NCBI GenBank assembly: GCA_022614735.1
Contig: JAKEHZ010000075.1
Location: 1-16,730 of the forward strand
From: Acidobacteriota bacterium
GTDB lineage: Bacteria; Acidobacteriota; Blastocatellia; RBC074
Direction: 5' to 3'
DNA length: 16,730 nucleotides
Positions 1 through 6,605 of this stretch are shown piece by piece; positions within the stretch are counted from its first letter, which is position 1, and each line of letters begins with the position of its first letter. The notes under the pieces were generated by a model that did no database searches, had not been told where the DNA came from, and saw only the letters and a list, made by a program, of their open reading frames with translations. The translations under genes and the position numbers were made by a program.

Positions 1-1
1 C

Positions 2-88
2 GTCGAGGCTTACCGCAGGATTGATTATCTTGAAGACGTACTTTTTGAGCGTACTGACGGTATAACGAAGGGAGGCGCGGCGAAGTGA
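2..88 (+). CDS. C-terminal tail of an unknown upstream gene (truncated by window edge)
   Basis: An open frame enters the window and reads VEAYRRIDYLEDVLFERTDG followed by ITKGGAAK before a TGA at 86-88. The next gene starts with GTG at 85, so the two share a GTGA overlap. This is the usual sign of translational coupling and supports the tail as real coding sequence. Only 28 codons are visible, rich in charged residues, with no motif that identifies a family. The Shine-Dalgarno-like GGGAGG of the next gene lies inside this tail. Function unknown. Confidence 0.55.
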   Translation, partial: VEAYRRIDYLEDVLFERTDGITKGGAAK

Positions 89-564
89 GCACACGACTGA
101 TCAAGAAATCTGCGCAGCTGCCACTGCCACAAGGGCGGCCTCCGAGCTTCGTCGAACGTATGGAATCGGCAAAGACGGCATTCCTGTCTATTCCTAAATA
201 CCTGGCCGACACCGACAAGATCGTCTCGGCGGCGCGGTCGAGATACCCGTATTTGACAATCCGCACATTCGCGCACGATGTCGAAGAAGGTCACGACTGG
301 CACAAACGACAGGTCGAGGTAATCGCTCAGTGTGACATTCTGATCATTGCGATTGATTCATCGCGTGTGATGACTCCTGGTGTGTTCCGCGAGTACAGGA
401 CAGCCAGGACGCTAAAGAAACTCATCAGCATCTTCAACATCTCAACAAGCAAGCGTGAGCGCGTCTTTGGCTATGAGATCGACAAGGAGAGCAGCATCAT
501 CAGGCTCAGGCCGAAGCCGGCGTCCAAGGAAAAGGAGCAACATAACAATGGCATCGTTCAATAA
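85..564 (+). CDS. Unknown 159-residue protein, possible Rossmann/nucleoside-deoxyribosyltransferase-like fold
   Basis: The GTG start at 85 has GGGAGG at 70-75 and overlaps the stop of the upstream frame by 4 nt. I do not recognise a named family. Visible layout: a basic N-terminus, a FLSIPKYLAD strand-helix start, a TIRTF strand, a very hydrophobic strand CDILIIAID (about residues 84-92), a VMTPGVFREYRTAR helix carrying a Glu, then a LISIFNI strand and a charged Lys-rich tail. This alternation, with a Glu-bearing helix after the third strand, resembles nucleoside 2-deoxyribosyltransferase-like and TIR-like Rossmannoid proteins. That is inference from pattern alone. Its 3' end overlaps the ssb-like gene by 17 nt, so the two are probably co-expressed. 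Confidence 0.7.
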   Translation: MSTRLIKKSAQLPLPQGRPPSFVERMESAKTAFLSIPKYLADTDKIVSAARSRYPYLTIRTFAHDVEEGHDWHKRQVEVIAQCDILIIAIDSSRVMTPGVFREYRTARTLKKLISIFNISTSKRERVFGYEIDKESSIIRLRPKPASKEKEQHNNGIVQ

Positions 565-961
565 AATCACAATCGTTGGGTATCTGGGAAGAGATCCTGA
601 AATCCGCTACACGCCACAAGGCACGGCAGTCTGTAACTTCACCATCGCGACCACCGAGAAGAGAAAGAATCGCGACGGTGTGATGGAAGACGTCACGACC
701 TGGTTTCGGGTGGCGGCCTTCGGAAAGCAGGATGAGACCATCAACCAGTATCTCAACAAGGGCTCTCAGCTCTATCTTGAGGGCAGGCTGAGGCAAGAGA
801 CTTACACCGATCGGGATGGAGCGCAGCGTCAATCGCTCGAGGTGACGCTGAGCGACTTTCATTTCATCGGCACGAGTGACAAGTCCGGGCAGCCTGCCGG
901 TAAACAGCAGGGCGACAAAGATGCGCCGGCGCCGGCTGATGATCAGGACATACCATTCTGA
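548..961 (+). CDS. ssb: Single-stranded DNA-binding protein (SSB)
   Basis: This 137-residue protein starts MASFNKITIVGYLGRDPEIR, the typical first strand of the bacterial SSB OB-fold. It continues with the family blocks AVCNFTIATTEK, TTWFRVAAFGK and GSQLYLEGRLR. After the OB-fold (about residues 1-108) comes a short Gly/Gln/Asp/Pro linker. The tip DDQDIPF matches the acidic C-terminal tail that binds partner replication and repair proteins. The ATG at 548 is chosen over longer in-frame starts because AAAGGAG lies 10 nt upstream and the OB-fold begins there. It coats single-stranded DNA in replication, repair and recombination. Its place among unknown small genes and a toxin-antitoxin pair suggests a plasmid- or island-type paralogue rather than the main chromosomal copy; this is inferred. 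Confidence 0.95.
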   Translation: MASFNKITIVGYLGRDPEIRYTPQGTAVCNFTIATTEKRKNRDGVMEDVTTWFRVAAFGKQDETINQYLNKGSQLYLEGRLRQETYTDRDGAQRQSLEVTLSDFHFIGTSDKSGQPAGKQQGDKDAPAPADDQDIPF

Positions 962-990
962 TCAACAAGCGAAGAAGGGGTCACAGGCAA

Positions 991-1179
991 ATGACTGATG
1001 AAGAATTCGAAGCCGGGGTGCAAGAGTATTTTAAGGCGCACGCCGCAATCGAAGAGCCAGACACATACGCGCTCCTCGTCGAGGCTAAAGAGGTCTGGCA
1101 GAAGGAGGGTAGGGAAGGGTTAGAGCGGTGGCTGCGAGAAAGAGAAGAAAGAGGAGCTTTCGGAAGTAGGTTCAGTTGA
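991..1179 (+). CDS. Small charged hypothetical protein (62 aa)
   Basis: The ORF starts 29 nt after the ssb stop and ends 26 nt before the antitoxin ATG. The product is rich in Glu, Arg and Lys, predicted mainly helical, and ends in an ERWLREREERGAFGSRFS tail. The upstream AAGAAGGGG is a loose ribosome-binding site. There are no Cys, membrane segments or recognisable domains. Its position within a run of closely spaced plus-strand genes supports it as real. It could be a DNA- or antitoxin-associated helper, but the sequence does not show this. Confidence 0.6.
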   Translation: MTDEEFEAGVQEYFKAHAAIEEPDTYALLVEAKEVWQKEGREGLERWLREREERGAFGSRFS

Positions 1180-1205
1180 TTCTTAAAAAAGGAGGCTCGG
1201 CAAAA

Positions 1206-1466
1206 ATGACCGTTGAAACACTGTTACAAGAGGCGCGATCTTTGCCACAGAATGAGCAGCTGCGGTTAGCCTCTCTGCTCATCCAACAGGCGCAATCCGC
1301 CACGCCGTCGATAGAAACAAGACGTGAGGTCCTGGGCCGCGTCCGCGGGATGTTCAAAGGGATGCCGGGCACTGAAGAGTTTCAGGCAGAGAAGAGAGAA
1401 GAGCTGGAAGCCGAAGAGCGGAAGTTTGGCGAACGATTCAAGTCTCGACCGGAGAGCGCCGAATGA
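1206..1466 (+). CDS. VapB-like antitoxin of a type II toxin-antitoxin pair
   Basis: This 86-residue protein starts MTVETLLQEARSLPQNEQLR, a pattern common in small antitoxins paired with PIN toxins (TVEQLL..I..LP..EQLRL). It has a helical, Glu-rich C-terminal half that would be expected to wrap the toxin. The ATG at 1206 is preferred over an upstream in-frame ATT because a strong AAAAAAGGAGG (1185-1195) sits 10 nt before it. The stop overlaps the toxin start as ATGA (1463-1466). In this family the antitoxin neutralises the RNase and autoregulates its own promoter. No DNA-binding fold (AbrB, RHH) is obvious in the N-terminus, so the class is uncertain. Confidence 0.8.
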   Translation: MTVETLLQEARSLPQNEQLRLASLLIQQAQSATPSIETRREVLGRVRGMFKGMPGTEEFQAEKREELEAEERKFGERFKSRPESAE

Positions 1467-1864
1467 TCTATGTGTTCGACGCCAACGCGATGATCGCGCT
1501 TCTAAACGACGAACCCGGTGCTGATGTCATATCGGAGATCCTGACGCGCCCGGACGCGATCGTCTACGCTCACGCGATCAACCTGGCCGAAGTCTTCTAC
1601 TGGTCGATCCGGCACGAAGGCGAAGCTCAGGCGTTGTTAGCCTACGCCGGTCTCCAGGCGCTGGGGATTCAAACCAGGGCCGATATGGATGAGGAATTCT
1701 GGCAGACGGCCGCCGGCGTCAAGGCGTCGCACAGGATGGCTCTCGCTGATGCATTCGCGATCGCCCTGGCGCTCCGGGTCGACGGCGTACTGATCACATC
1801 AGACCATCGGGAGCTCGGCCCGGTTGCGGCGGCGAACGTCTGCCGGATCGTGTTCTTTAGATGA
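1463..1864 (+). CDS. PIN-domain ribonuclease toxin (VapC-like)
   Basis: This 133-residue single-domain protein has the PIN acidic residues in the expected order: D6 in VFDANAMIALL, E43 in NLAEVFYW, D96 in LADAFAIALA and D114 in ITSDHREL. These bind the metal ions that cleave RNA; VapC toxins cut tRNA or rRNA and stop translation. The length is typical. Translation is coupled to the antitoxin through the ATGA overlap. As all four acidic positions are intact, the toxin looks active. The gene ends 5 nt before a small hairpin and about 130 nt before the 3' end of a convergent tRNA-Lys gene, which fits a mobile or accessory block. Confidence 0.9.
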   Translation: MIYVFDANAMIALLNDEPGADVISEILTRPDAIVYAHAINLAEVFYWSIRHEGEAQALLAYAGLQALGIQTRADMDEEFWQTAAGVKASHRMALADAFAIALALRVDGVLITSDHRELGPVAAANVCRIVFFR

Positions 1865-1868
1865 GAAA

Positions 1869-1890
1869 AGAGCCGGCTATATGCGGCTCT
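1869..1890. terminator. Small hairpin after the toxin gene
   Basis: AGAGCCG (1869-1875) and CGGCTCT (1884-1890) form a 7-bp stem with an 8-nt loop, 5 nt after the toxin stop. On the plus strand no T-run follows. On the minus strand the stem is followed by TTTTCTC, so it would work better as a weak terminator for minus-strand transcription, for example read-through from the tRNA gene. Confidence 0.4.
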
Positions 1891-1923
1891 AATCTCGCCC
1901 TGATCTTTCAAATTTGAATATGC

Positions 1924-1945
1924 TTGCGGGAGTTTTTGCGGGAGT
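1924..1945. repeat. Short tandem repeat TTGCGGGAGT x2 near the tRNA 3' end
   Basis: TTGCGGGAGT occurs at 1924-1933 and again at 1936-1945, a 12-nt period, in the non-coding stretch between the toxin gene and the tRNA-Lys 3' end. Short direct repeats beside a tRNA 3' end can be arm-type integrase sites or remnants of them. No integrase is present in the window, so this is only a description. Confidence 0.4.
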
Positions 1946-1994
1946 AAAATGTTCCACGGAATGCGAAGGCACCCTAAGTTATTGATTTTAAATA

Positions 1995-2067
1995 TGAGCC
2001 GTGCAGGGCTCGAACCTGCGACCCTCTGGTTAAAAGCCAGATGCTCTACCTACTGAGCTAACGGCCC
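1995..2067 (-). tRNA. tRNA-Lys (anticodon TTT)
   Basis: The minus strand folds into a full 73-nt cloverleaf. The acceptor stem is GGGCCGT/ACGGCTC, followed by a GCTC/GAGC D-stem. The anticodon arm is TCTGG-CTTTTAA-CCAGA, giving anticodon TTT (Lys). The T-arm is GCAGG-TTCGAGC-CCTGC and the discriminator is A. CCA is not encoded (TAT follows). A tentative promoter on the minus strand is TTGCCC, 17 nt, TATTCA just upstream. The 3' half faces the accessory plus-strand cluster, as expected if that cluster entered by tRNA-targeted integration. Confidence 0.96.
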
Positions 2068-2107
2068 CTTATATGAATACTGATAAGCTTTAGCTCGGGC
2101 AAAAAAA

Positions 2108-2190
2108 ACGAAACGCAATAATACTCATCCCCTTGTTGATCGTCAACCAACACCAGGTGAGTGTATTTCATTTGTTTCGTATTCTCTCTT
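2108..2190. repeat. Degenerate copy (A) of the interspersed GAGAGAATACGAAACAAA hairpin family
   Basis: The plus strand at 2171-2188 is the reverse complement of the 18-nt core GAGAGAATACGAAACAAA found at two other loci in this window. A decayed opposite arm lies at 2108-2127 and roughly pairs with 2158-2180. An apical stem GTTGA-tcg-TCAAC at 2135-2147 closes the structure. Only the outer part of the right arm is conserved, so this looks like an older, eroded copy. It sits between the tRNA-Lys promoter region and the terminator of the TonB-domain gene. Confidence 0.6.
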
Positions 2191-2214
2191 CGCTTTGGTA
2201 TAGCGTTAAATAAA

Positions 2215-2243
2215 AAGAGGCAAGGAGATCCTCCTTGCCTCTT
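2215..2243 (-). terminator. Strong intrinsic terminator of the TonB-domain gene
   Basis: AAGAGGCAAGGAG (2215-2227) and CTCCTTGCCTCTT (2231-2243) form a perfect 13-bp stem with a 3-nt loop. On the minus strand the stem is followed by TTTATTTAA, the U-rich tail of a rho-independent terminator. It lies 22 nt after the stop of the TonB-domain gene and points in the same direction. Confidence 0.88.
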
Positions 2244-2265
2244 CATCAACATCTTCCTACAGTTT

Positions 2266-4137
2266 TTAATAGAGGTTGAATGTAAACTCAAGATTGCCGC
2301 GCACGCTGACCGCCACGCCGTTCTTGACTGCCGGCGAGAAGCGAATCTTTTGCGCTGCCTCGATCGCTTTCTCGGTCAAACCATCCGGCAAACCTCGAAC
2401 AACGCGGATGCTGGTGATACGCCCGTCGGATGTGAACACGACGTTCAGCACCACGGTCCCCTGAATTTTATTCTGTCTGGCCTCTTCAGTGTATTTCGCC
2501 TTCTCTTTGTAGAGAATTGTCGGTCTCAGATTCGCGCTCATCGGTTGGACGCCACCACCACCACCCAGTCCCATATCTCCGCCTCCGACGTTGCCCCCAC
2601 GGCCGGCGCCGAGACCGCCGCCTTCACCCACGCCGACACCTGTTCCTGCCCCTCTGCCTATACCTGCTCCTGTACCCGGACCGCTTGCTGGAGGCGCAGG
2701 TACACCAGTCGGGTCACCGATCGGGCCTTTCAGCACCGGGATAGCTTTCGGATCCCCGTAAATAGTCGATGCTACTACCAGGGTAGGATCCTTGATCTTA
2801 GGTGGTACAGGGCTCGGTGGAATAATTTGTGGCGTCAGAGCCATCTGCGGTGGAACACCTTTGCTCGGCGGAGTCGGTTCCTTTCGACCACCTCCACCGC
2901 CACCACTGGCAGGTTTGGGTTTGGGTTTGCTTCCTCCAGGGGTCTCTTTTTTGGCCTTGGCATCTTCCTTGAGCTTGAGGTCAATTTTCGTGTCGGTTAC
3001 CGGGAGGACCAAAGACACGTCCTGCATGATTTCTTCCGGTTGAATGCATTTGTCCGGGAATATCTTGCAGTAAAAGTTGTAATTTGAGAGCAGAACTGCA
3101 AGCAGCAGCACTGTGACCAACGGACCCCAGTTCAGTACCTCCAAAGCAACTTTCGGAGTCGTGAACTTGTTGGTGACGCGATTGATAAACTTATAGAGCA
3201 GGAACCCACGAGCGAGGTAACAGGCTAGAAGATAAACCGCAAAGCCGATGAGTAACCCCTTGCCTATCGCGCCATTCACTTTCCCAGCAGTAGAGAGCGA
3301 TAACGAGCTGAAATAGAGAGTGACATAGCCGACAAAGGCCATCTCGGATCCCGCCAGCAATGTATTGCGACGGGCACGATTGCTGCCTTCGCCTTTGATA
3401 AAATCAATAGCGAACCGGCGCGGGTCGCGTTTGAACTCCATCGACGCGTTTTGCACTTCTCGTTTAATGCGCGTGGTGAGTGGTTCTTCGGGCAAAAGAA
3501 ATTGAAATTCTCCAGCCTTCGCGGCCCGCACAGGCGGGCCTCCTTTGAAGATCTCCTCAATGTTTTTCAGCCCGGCAATAAGACGCGACATCAGACTGCC
3601 TTGATCGGGAAGCGTGAAGTTCAAGCCTGCAGGCTCAGTCATCTGTCTTGATGAGCTTGCTCCGGGCATTTGCGGAATTTGTGGAGTCTGAGTCCCGCCG
3701 GTCGGTCTCGGTGGAGTTGGGGCTGCTTGTTGTATCGGTTGCGGCCTGGGTTTCGGCGGTTCCTTCGGTATCTGAACGGGTTCAGTCCTGCGAAACGGCT
3801 GCGGCATGGGTTTCTCTCTGTGACCCTGCTCTTGCGCGTCAGGCGCAGATCTGTGAACCGGCGTCGGCGCAGGCCTCTCTCTGACAACCTCTCCTTGCGC
3901 CTCTTGTGCAGGAGGCGGAACCGGGGGCCGCTGCCTTGTCGGCGCCTCTTCCGGAAACGGGTTCGTGATCGGTACGACCTCTACTGCCGGACCTTCTGCA
4001 GATTCTTTGACCGGCTTTGATTGGATAGGTTTCGTCCGGCGAACATATTCTTCGTTCGTGATCAGGAATTCAGTGTCGTTCGGACAATACTGAAAACCAT
4101 TCGGATATTGTTGCTGACATTTCGGACAAATTTTCAT
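2266..4137 (-). CDS. Zinc-ribbon, three-pass membrane protein with C-terminal TonB domain
   Basis: 623 residues. The N-terminus has a zinc-ribbon-like knuckle: C4, C7 (CPKC) and C18 followed by P-N-D, with no clear fourth Cys. A long Pro-rich, low-complexity segment follows (about 45-165). Three hydrophobic segments lie near 259-281, 294-314 and 338-356. After a Pro/Lys linker and a Gly-rich stretch (about 485-530), the last ~80 residues form a TonB C-terminal domain, with IQGTVVLNVVFTSDGRI, a GLTEKAIEAAQKIRFSPA helix and a final LEFTFNLY strand. With three passes the zinc ribbon would be cytoplasmic and the TonB domain periplasmic, where such domains contact TonB boxes of outer-membrane receptors. 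No ExbB/ExbD is nearby. The ATG has AAGAGGTGAG upstream. A classic TonB has a single N-terminal anchor, so this architecture is atypical and its role in energy transduction is inferred. Confidence 0.85.
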   Translation of the reverse strand: MKICPKCQQQYPNGFQYCPNDTEFLITNEEYVRRTKPIQSKPVKESAEGPAVEVVPITNPFPEEAPTRQRPPVPPPAQEAQGEVVRERPAPTPVHRSAPDAQEQGHREKPMPQPFRRTEPVQIPKEPPKPRPQPIQQAAPTPPRPTGGTQTPQIPQMPGASSSRQMTEPAGLNFTLPDQGSLMSRLIAGLKNIEEIFKGGPPVRAAKAGEFQFLLPEEPLTTRIKREVQNASMEFKRDPRRFAIDFIKGEGSNRARRNTLLAGSEMAFVGYVTLYFSSLSLSTAGKVNGAIGKGLLIGFAVYLLACYLARGFLLYKFINRVTNKFTTPKVALEVLNWGPLVTVLLLAVLLSNYNFYCKIFPDKCIQPEEIMQDVSLVLPVTDTKIDLKLKEDAKAKKETPGGSKPKPKPASGGGGGGRKEPTPPSKGVPPQMALTPQIIPPSPVPPKIKDPTLVVASTIYGDPKAIPVLKGPIGDPTGVPAPPASGPGTGAGIGRGAGTGVGVGEGGGLGAGRGGNVGGGDMGLGGGGGVQPMSANLRPTILYKEKAKYTEEARQNKIQGTVVLNVVFTSDGRITSIRVVRGLPDGLTEKAIEAAQKIRFSPAVKNGVAVSVRGNLEFTFNLY

Positions 4138-4264
4138 TACCAGCTCACCTCTTGCCGGAAATACTAATATTCGTTCCGGTCAAAATCAAGATACGCCCTT
4201 GGCTACCAGCTTATAGAACGGCGAATATTGCCATTCTTGCGTATAGTAATCCTGAAAAACTCAC

Positions 4265-4319
4265 CGCCGTGTTAGCTCGTTTACACAACCCAATAATATT
4301 GGATGGCTAAGTTACGGCG
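4265..4319. promoter_or_regulatory. Nested palindrome in the leader of the TonB-domain gene
   Basis: CCAATAATATTGG (4290-4302) is a perfect 13-nt palindrome. It is enclosed by TTAGC/GCTAA (4272-4276 with 4306-4310) and CGCCGT/ACGGCG (4265-4270 with 4314-4319), with small bulges. This could be an operator for a dimeric regulator or a structured 5' leader, as it lies about 130-180 nt upstream of the TonB-domain gene start. Confidence 0.4.
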
Positions 4320-4352
4320 TTACGATTCTCCAACAGTTAAGGGGGAAGCTAA

Positions 4353-4404
4353 TTGACATCTACTGCGAAATTAAATTAGTCTCAGAGTGTCAGGAGAAAG
4401 GAGG
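4353..4404 (+). promoter_or_regulatory. Orphan plus-strand promoter-like box and Shine-Dalgarno
   Basis: TTGACA (4353-4358) is followed after 18 nt by TAGTCT, a weak -10, and then by AAAGGAGG at 4397-4404. The only nearby ATG (4429) opens a six-codon frame. This may be the remnant of a lost gene or chance. Confidence is low because the -10 is poor. Confidence 0.25.
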
Positions 4405-4462
4405 CAAAACTCATCAGATTGATAACCAATGAAACTCTACTCCGTTTGAAGATTTCTGTCTA

Positions 4463-6532
4463 CTACTTCTTGTATTGTTCCAGTTTTCGATAGAGCGTTT
4501 TTCTCCCGATACCGAGCAGTCGTGCCGCTTTGGCCTTGTCACCATTGGTGTAAACCAGAGTTTTTGTGATCATAATACGTTCGACGTCTTCCATCTTCAG
4601 CGGAACAGATAATTCAACATTACTGACCTGATCAGGCGATGAGTTAAGGCGAATCGCTTCAGGCAGATCCTTTTCGGTAACCGCCCGGCCTGCAGCGACG
4701 ATGACTGCCCGCTCCATACAATTCTCAAGCTCGCGCACGTTGCCCGGCCAGGGGTAGCTCTTCAAAATTTGGAGCGCCCGATCGGAGATGCCCAGCACGC
4801 GTTTGCCGCTCTTTTGCTGGAAACGCTCAGTGAAGTAGGCAACCAGTTGTTCGATATCCTCAGGCCGCTCGCGGAGAGGCGGCAGCACAATAGGATAGAC
4901 GTTGAGACGATAGAAGAGGTCACGACGAAAGCGGCCTTCTTCGATCTCTTTTTCCAGATCCTTGTTGGTTGCGGCGATCACACGCACATCGGTCTTGATC
5001 ACGTCGTTGCCGCCAACGCGAGTAAACTCACCGTCTTGCAGGACACGCAACAAACTGACTTGCGCGGCTAAGCTCATCTCGCCGATTTCGTCCAGAAATA
5101 GCGTTCCGCTGTTTGCTTCTTCAAATTTCCCTATGCGCCGCGAGCGGGCGTCGGTGAAAGCCCCACGCTCGTAGCCGAACAGCTCGGTTTCGAGTAGTGA
5201 TTGTGGTATTGCGCCGCAATTGATCTTGATGAATGGGCGCGCGGCGCGGCGCGAATTGAATTGAATGAGACTCGCGATCAACTCTTTGCCGGTGCCCGAG
5301 TCGCCCTGAACGAGCACAGTCGTATTGTTGTCGGCGACGGAGAGAGCCATCTCGATCGCGCGGCGGATCTTTGGCGACGAGCCGATGATCCTTTCGCCGG
5401 ATCTGAAATCGTCCAACTCGCGCTTGAGGCGGATGACCTCAGCTGCCAACCGATCTTTTTCAAGCGCAATCGCGATCTGGCTCGAGATGCCGTTGAGAAT
5501 TTGCACGTCATAATCGGATATGCGCGCCGTCTCGCTATGCCATACGAGCGCCAAGATACCCAGGACTTTATCCTTGATGGTGATCGGCGCAATCAAAGCC
5601 GATTTACCTTTGATGACGTGTGCGAACAGATAGCGCGCGATCGGCGACTGGCGCGAGTCTTCAAGTTTGAGCGTGTGGCCTTCATCAAGCAGCTCGCTGA
5701 CGGTCGGATGCTCGGGCAGGCGCAGTGCCCGCGGTTCGCGATATTTCGATTCGACGGACCGGCGGAGATCAAAACCACGCCGCGCCCGCAGCTCATCGAA
5801 ATGGAGGTACTCGCCCTGACTGTCCAGGATTGCAATGCACCCGTAATCGGCTTTAAGCAGCCCCAGAGCGCGGTCGATGACAAACTCGGTGATCTCGTTG
5901 AAGTCGGTCCGCGTGTTGATGTCGTTCGAAATCTCGAGCATCAACTTGGTGATCTCGACCTCTTTCTCTTTTTCGTTGTAAAGCCGTGTGTACTGCAAGC
6001 CGATGGAGACCTGGCCGGCGAGCCATTCGACGAGCTTGATCTCCGTTTCAGTCCAGTGATGCGGCTGATGGCAGTAATGCAGGCCCATTATTCCGAGCAG
6101 CTCATCGCGGAAGACGAAGGGCGCAATGAGGACCGAGCGCGTCCCTATCAATTGCAGAGTTGTCCGCACCCAGAGCGGTATGTTTGCCGAATGAATATCA
6201 TCAACCGAATAATGCCTTGCTCTGGGAATATATTTTTTTATCGTCTCGAGAGGGATTAATGTCGTCGGAATGTTCAGTCCCAGACCGGGTGTCAGATTGC
6301 TGTCACCCAGGTATTCGTGACTGACGCGAAAACCTCCATCGGACGATGGCGTAATGACATTACAACGATCAACGGCCAGACGCTGGCCAACTTCGGTTAG
6401 AGCGGCCTGCAGGAACTTGTCAATGTCGATCACACTGACAGCCTCGGGATTGATGCGATTCAAAATCGCCTCCCGCGCCTCGTACATCTCAATCAGTTTT
6501 GATTGTAGTCCTTCGTCGAATTGCATTCTCAT
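4463..6532 (-). CDS. GAF-GAF-sigma54 activator (bacterial enhancer-binding protein)
   Basis: 689 residues. Two GAF sensory domains (about 37-185 and 205-357) are joined to a sigma-54 AAA+ domain (about 380-610) and a Fis-type helix-turn-helix (about 646-689, KAKAARLLGIGRKTLYRKL). Walker A is GDSGTGKE (410-417) and Walker B is GTLFLDEIGE (476-485). ERPEDI and GNVRELEN follow as expected. Such proteins bind upstream enhancers and use ATP to open sigma-54 promoters; the GAF domains would sense a small ligand or redox/gas signal. There is no receiver domain, so control is not by classic phosphorelay. The loop that contacts sigma-54 reads GAFTDA (457-462) instead of GAFTGA. No good ribosome site precedes the ATG; a second Met at codon 3 is an alternative start. 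It lies 73 nt downstream of the DUF512 gene on the same strand. Target genes are unknown. Confidence 0.93.
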   Translation of the reverse strand: MRMQFDEGLQSKLIEMYEAREAILNRINPEAVSVIDIDKFLQAALTEVGQRLAVDRCNVITPSSDGGFRVSHEYLGDSNLTPGLGLNIPTTLIPLETIKKYIPRARHYSVDDIHSANIPLWVRTTLQLIGTRSVLIAPFVFRDELLGIMGLHYCHQPHHWTETEIKLVEWLAGQVSIGLQYTRLYNEKEKEVEITKLMLEISNDINTRTDFNEITEFVIDRALGLLKADYGCIAILDSQGEYLHFDELRARRGFDLRRSVESKYREPRALRLPEHPTVSELLDEGHTLKLEDSRQSPIARYLFAHVIKGKSALIAPITIKDKVLGILALVWHSETARISDYDVQILNGISSQIAIALEKDRLAAEVIRLKRELDDFRSGERIIGSSPKIRRAIEMALSVADNNTTVLVQGDSGTGKELIASLIQFNSRRAARPFIKINCGAIPQSLLETELFGYERGAFTDARSRRIGKFEEANSGTLFLDEIGEMSLAAQVSLLRVLQDGEFTRVGGNDVIKTDVRVIAATNKDLEKEIEEGRFRRDLFYRLNVYPIVLPPLRERPEDIEQLVAYFTERFQQKSGKRVLGISDRALQILKSYPWPGNVRELENCMERAVIVAAGRAVTEKDLPEAIRLNSSPDQVSNVELSVPLKMEDVERIMITKTLVYTNGDKAKAARLLGIGRKTLYRKLEQYKK

Positions 6533-6605
6533 TTAGACAGAATATACGCCAACTCTTATCCGGATGAGGAGGCTTGCCAAAAATTTTCTTCTTAGCCACA
6601 AATTG

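Larger units (their letters stand above)
4138..4462. other. 325-bp gene-free stretch between the regulator and the TonB-domain gene
   Basis: No convincing gene lies here. On the minus strand it is the leader and promoter region of the TonB-domain gene. It holds a palindrome and imperfect stem at 4265-4319. On the plus strand there is a TTGACA box (4353-4358) and a strong AAAGGAGG (4397-4404) with no matching gene. The frame behind that ribosome site runs only to a TAG at 4491-4493, inside the 3' end of the regulator. No sigma-54 type -24/-12 element (TGGCAC-N5-TTGCA) was found, although the neighbouring regulator is of the sigma-54 activator class. Confidence 0.6.

Noticed and set aside
25..303. 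92-codon minus-strand frame at the left edge
   Set aside because: Antisense to the coupled plus-strand genes, with Arg/Cys-rich shadow composition.
455..547. Longer ssb start
   Set aside because: The extra residues overlap the upstream gene and are not SSB-like; the ribosome site and OB-fold start fit 548.
2058..2291. 77-codon minus-strand frame
   Set aside because: Runs through the terminator, degenerate repeat A and the tRNA 5' end; spurious.
2161..3087. 308-codon plus-strand frame
   Set aside because: Antisense to the TonB-domain gene; low-complexity Thr/Ala/Arg/Cys-rich product with no domain. The minus-strand gene has clear motifs, a ribosome site and a terminator.
5201..6259. 352-codon plus-strand frame
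   Set aside because: Antisense shadow of the sigma-54 activator; no family features, while the minus strand encodes complete GAF and AAA+ motifs.
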